From Arcobacter sp. (GTDB taxonomy: Bacteria > Campylobacterota > Campylobacteria > Campylobacterales > Arcobacteraceae), in assembly GCA_020048055.1 (NCBI GenBank), contig JAIFNA010000011.1, positions 85,021 to 149,020 on the forward strand: a stretch of DNA of 64,000 bases. Direction: 5' to 3'. Position 1 is the first letter of the stretch, and each line of letters opens with the position of its first letter. Shown here one piece after another: positions 62,987 to 64,000 of this stretch. A program made the position numbers and the translations under genes. The notes beneath the pieces are model-generated. The model saw only the letters and a list, made by a program, of their open reading frames with translations, ran no database searches and had not been told where the DNA came from.

Positions 62987-63141
62987 TTAAAAACTAAAAG
63001 AGGTGGAAATAGGGAGTCCACACGCTTACAGCTTTAGAAGTAGAACACAGCTAAAGCCAACAGTGATAGATACCCATTGTTAGGGATAACAGTGATAAGG
63101 ATAAGAGATGAGGGGAGTTTCTCTCCCTCCTTTTAGTTTTT
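62987..63141 (+). ncRNA. Probable structured small RNA, about 155 nt
   Basis: It starts about 7 bases after a consensus promoter and ends at a G-rich hairpin, GAGGG-GAG/CTC-CCCTC (63110-63129), followed by CTTTTAGTTTTT. The two ends are exact 12-base complements (AAAAACTAAAAG at 62989-63000; CTTTTAGTTTTT at 63130-63141), which would close the molecule. Inside are a GTGGA/TCCAC stem with AGGGA in its loop, a GCTTTAG/CTAAAGC stem, and an AACAGTG/CATTGTT stem. It contains five GGA triplets and two copies of ACAGTGATA. No coding frame is seen. It does not contain the SRP signature. 6S RNA or a CsrA-titrating RNA are possibilities. Confidence 0.6.
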
Positions 63142-63543
63142 CTCTAAATACTTTTGAAAATCCATACTATACACTTCATTTAAAAATCTTATATCTTCTT
63201 TGATACACTTTTTAAGTCTTTTTGGACTTGCTCTAAAAAATGTTCCAAGTTCTAAATAATGGTTATTTGTAGATATTGAAAAAATGTAGTAGTTTGATTT
63301 GTACAGTGTTACAAAATTATAAATATTTTCATCTTTTTGATATAAACAATATCCCACAGTATTATTTATAATCTCTTGAAAATAAATTTTATTGAGATAT
63401 TTATGTTCCTCAAGATGGTCAATTTTGATTTTGTTATATTTGGTTTTGGTTACATATAACTCTCGTTTGTCAAATTCATTTCTTATAAAATGTGATATTA
63501 AATCTATAATAATTCCTAAATATATTCTATTCTTTGAACCCAA
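63133..63543 (-). CDS. Uncharacterised protein
   Basis: 136 residues of mixed charge with no signal peptide and one methionine, near the end. The frame opens after a TAG and the best start is TTG at 63543, with AGGG seven bases upstream. The middle part (YNFVTLYKSNYYIFSISTN, YLELGTFFRASPKRLKKCI) has a strand-rich pattern loosely like small barnase/RelE-type nuclease domains. This is only an impression. Its last codons overlap the terminator arm of the small RNA on the opposite strand. It may be an orphan mobile-element gene. Confidence 0.5.
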   Translation of the reverse strand: MGSKNRIYLGIIIDLISHFIRNEFDKRELYVTKTKYNKIKIDHLEEHKYLNKIYFQEIINNTVGYCLYQKDENIYNFVTLYKSNYYIFSISTNNHYLELGTFFRASPKRLKKCIKEDIRFLNEVYSMDFQKYLEKN

Positions 63544-64000
63544 TTCTATTCCCTATTGTTTTTATGGCTGACATTATATCTTGAAATAAAAAAATATGAT
63601 AATGAGATTTCATTTTCAATAAATCTTTTTTATGTAGTATTTCTTAACACTTCCTCAACATCATTTTATCGCTTCAATTTTGTTTTTATAATACATCTAT
63701 ATCAATCTCTTCCTTACACTCTTACTTTGACTCAAGGCGGTAATCTTATCAAGTGCCGTGAGCATAAAGCCGTTTCACTTTTTATCCCTCTCTATTTTTG
63801 AATAAATTAAAAAATCACTTGACAATCTTCCCTATTACCTTGTGTCTAAAGCTCGTTACAGGCAAGAGAGTGATACAGACGAAAAAACAAAAAAATCAAA
63901 CGAAGCCAAAAAACTTTGAGGAAGTTAAAATCCCTTTAAAAAAGAGAAATCAGGCGAAAGCTCCTCAAACAAAAAAACAAAATTTATTTAAAGGTAGGAC
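63544..64000. other. Low-quality coding region at the window end
   Basis: No intact gene is supported. Protein-like segments lie in different plus frames: SKARYRQESDTDEKTKKSNE (about 63844-63903, then TGA) and NFEEVKIPLKKRNQAKAPQ (about 63917-63973, running to the edge). On the minus strand, MLTALDKITALSQSKSVRKR (around 63755-63696) ends at TAG. The pattern fits a frameshifted or decayed gene, but the start of a real gene continuing past the window cannot be excluded. Confidence 0.35.

Noticed and set aside
62987..63141. SRP RNA, tmRNA or tracrRNA
   Set aside because: The SRP GGAA-loop signature, tmRNA tRNA-like ends and any CRISPR anti-repeat or cas genes are absent.
63133..63543. Retron or type III toxin-antitoxin built from the small RNA and this gene
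   Set aside because: The small RNA has complementary ends and short direct repeats, but no reverse transcriptase is nearby. The neighbouring gene is on the opposite strand and does not resemble ToxN-like endoribonucleases.
63556..63801. 81-codon plus-strand ORF near the window end
   Set aside because: Composition is that of translated AT-rich spacer (F, L, I, S, Y), with no recognisable domain or ribosome site.
1..64000. CRISPR arrays, rRNA or tRNA genes
   Set aside because: No regularly spaced repeats, rRNA segments or tRNA T-loop/acceptor pairs were found on reading. Isolated TTCGAAT strings lie within protein genes.

Overview
The window is AT-rich chromosomal DNA from a member of the Campylobacterota (Epsilonproteobacteria). 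The evidence is the gene content and style: an oorDABC-type 2-oxoglutarate:acceptor oxidoreductase, monomeric isocitrate dehydrogenase, class I two-subunit fumarase, eno followed by a DivIC-like gene and an AMIN-domain gene, and short overlapping genes. The combination of citrate synthase, sucCD, oor and malic enzyme with an assimilatory nitrate cluster fits an Arcobacteraceae-like or Sulfurimonas-like free-living organism. The genus cannot be fixed from the sequence alone. No rRNA, tRNA, CRISPR array or intact insertion sequence was seen.

Layout. 1-6.8 kb: start of aroE (cut by the window edge), hemB, an ABC-F ATPase, a DUF2400 protein, eno, a DivIC-like protein, an AMIN protein and a DEDDh exonuclease. 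7-11.7 kb: a minus-strand TCA operon icd-mdh-fumarase alpha-fumarase beta. 11.9-18 kb: mltG divergent from and overlapping a giant AsmA-like envelope gene, then dnaB. 18-26 kb: a 5'-nucleotidase-type lipoprotein, a DUF898/M48 peptidase pair, an AEC transporter and an iron alcohol dehydrogenase. 26.1-28 kb: a broken winged-helix fragment, a TIGR03643 protein and the UV endonuclease uvsE. 28.3-36.3 kb: assimilatory nitrate reductase divergent from an ABC nitrate transporter, siroheme synthase and nitrite reductase. 36.3-36.9 kb: apparently decayed sequence. 36.9-46.8 kb: uvrC, alr, a serine recombinase-like protein lacking its serine, and the compact run ubiX-coaD-tmk-hisS-speA-cysE-tauE. 46.8-54 kb: a CheZ-like protein, sucCD, a small lipoprotein, an 850-base non-coding stretch and oorDABC. 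54-61 kb: a PAS-EAL phosphodiesterase, an inositol-monophosphatase-like gene, a ferredoxin, ppx/gppA, a half-length heptosyltransferase-like gene, gltA and malic enzyme. 61-64 kb: a PEBP protein, an aldo/keto reductase, a probable structured small RNA, an orphan protein and degraded-looking sequence.

How it works together. Four separate loci supply most TCA steps: gltA with malic enzyme, icd with mdh and fumarase, sucCD, and oorDABC. The nitrate block is a self-contained import-and-reduce pathway: NitT/TauT-family ABC transport, molybdopterin nitrate reductase, siroheme synthesis, and siroheme nitrite reductase. Palindromes in its divergent promoter are candidate operators. The most interesting unexplained items are the small RNA at about 62987-63141 with a consensus sigma-70 promoter, the serine-less recombinase, the half heptosyltransferase, and the antisense-overlapping mltG/AsmA start regions.
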